6,110 bases of DNA, taken from JBAWXE01 sp037144255 (lineage in GTDB: Bacteria > Bacteroidota > Bacteroidia > Chitinophagales > Chitinophagaceae). Of the stretch, positions 6,096 through 6,110 are shown in pieces. The DNA is taken from positions 1 through 6,110 of the forward strand of contig JBAWXE010000130.1 of assembly GCA_037144255.1 (NCBI GenBank), given 5' to 3'. Under the pieces are notes generated by a model. That model made no database searches. It saw nothing but the letters and a program-made list of their open reading frames with translations, and had not been told where the DNA came from. Position 1 is the first letter of the stretch. Every line of letters begins with the position of its first letter. The position numbers were made by a program, and so were the translations under genes.

Positions 6096-6110
6096 TCTAC
6101 AATATTCTTC

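Overview
The window looks like chromosomal DNA from a member of the Bacteroidota, most likely in or near Chitinophagales/Chitinophagaceae (lineage inferred, not proven). Four things support this: the gene order rpsI-rpsB-tsf; a type IX secretion system (T9SS) C-terminal sorting domain on the last gene; an OmpA-family protein with DTDGDG calcium-binding repeats and a signal peptide ending in AQ; and start codons that mostly lack a Shine-Dalgarno sequence and sit in A/T-rich leaders. All genes are on the + strand and no stretch over 300 bases lacks a gene.

Positions 1-2343 are a translation block. The 3' part of rpsI (ribosomal protein uS9) is followed after 47 nt by rpsB (uS2), and after a further 117 nt by tsf (elongation factor Ts). 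A 12-bp perfect hairpin without a good U-tract lies between rpsB and tsf and could attenuate or process the transcript. A strong intrinsic terminator at 2395-2428 ends the block. rpsB is unusual: after the normal uS2 core it encodes an acidic linker and then an 80-residue Gly/Arg/Pro-rich basic tail, whose last 60 residues are exactly four 15-residue (45-bp) tandem units running to the stop codon.

Positions 2344-6110 carry two separate cell-envelope or secreted-protein genes. The first (2538-4565) encodes a 675-residue protein with a signal peptide, a predicted outer-membrane beta-barrel resembling the DUF5723 group, two thrombospondin type 3-like calcium-binding repeats and an OmpA-type peptidoglycan-binding domain. 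A Bacteroidota-style promoter (TTTG-N18-TATATTTT) is proposed just upstream. The second (4716-6095) encodes a 459-residue secreted protein with Asp-box (BNR-like) propeller motifs and a T9SS type A sorting domain, so it is probably exported to the cell surface or medium. The 150-nt gap between these two genes, with a possible weak hairpin, suggests separate transcription units.

I found no mobile element, CRISPR array, tRNA/rRNA gene or defence system. The feature most worth following up is the repeat-bearing C-terminal extension of ribosomal protein uS2.
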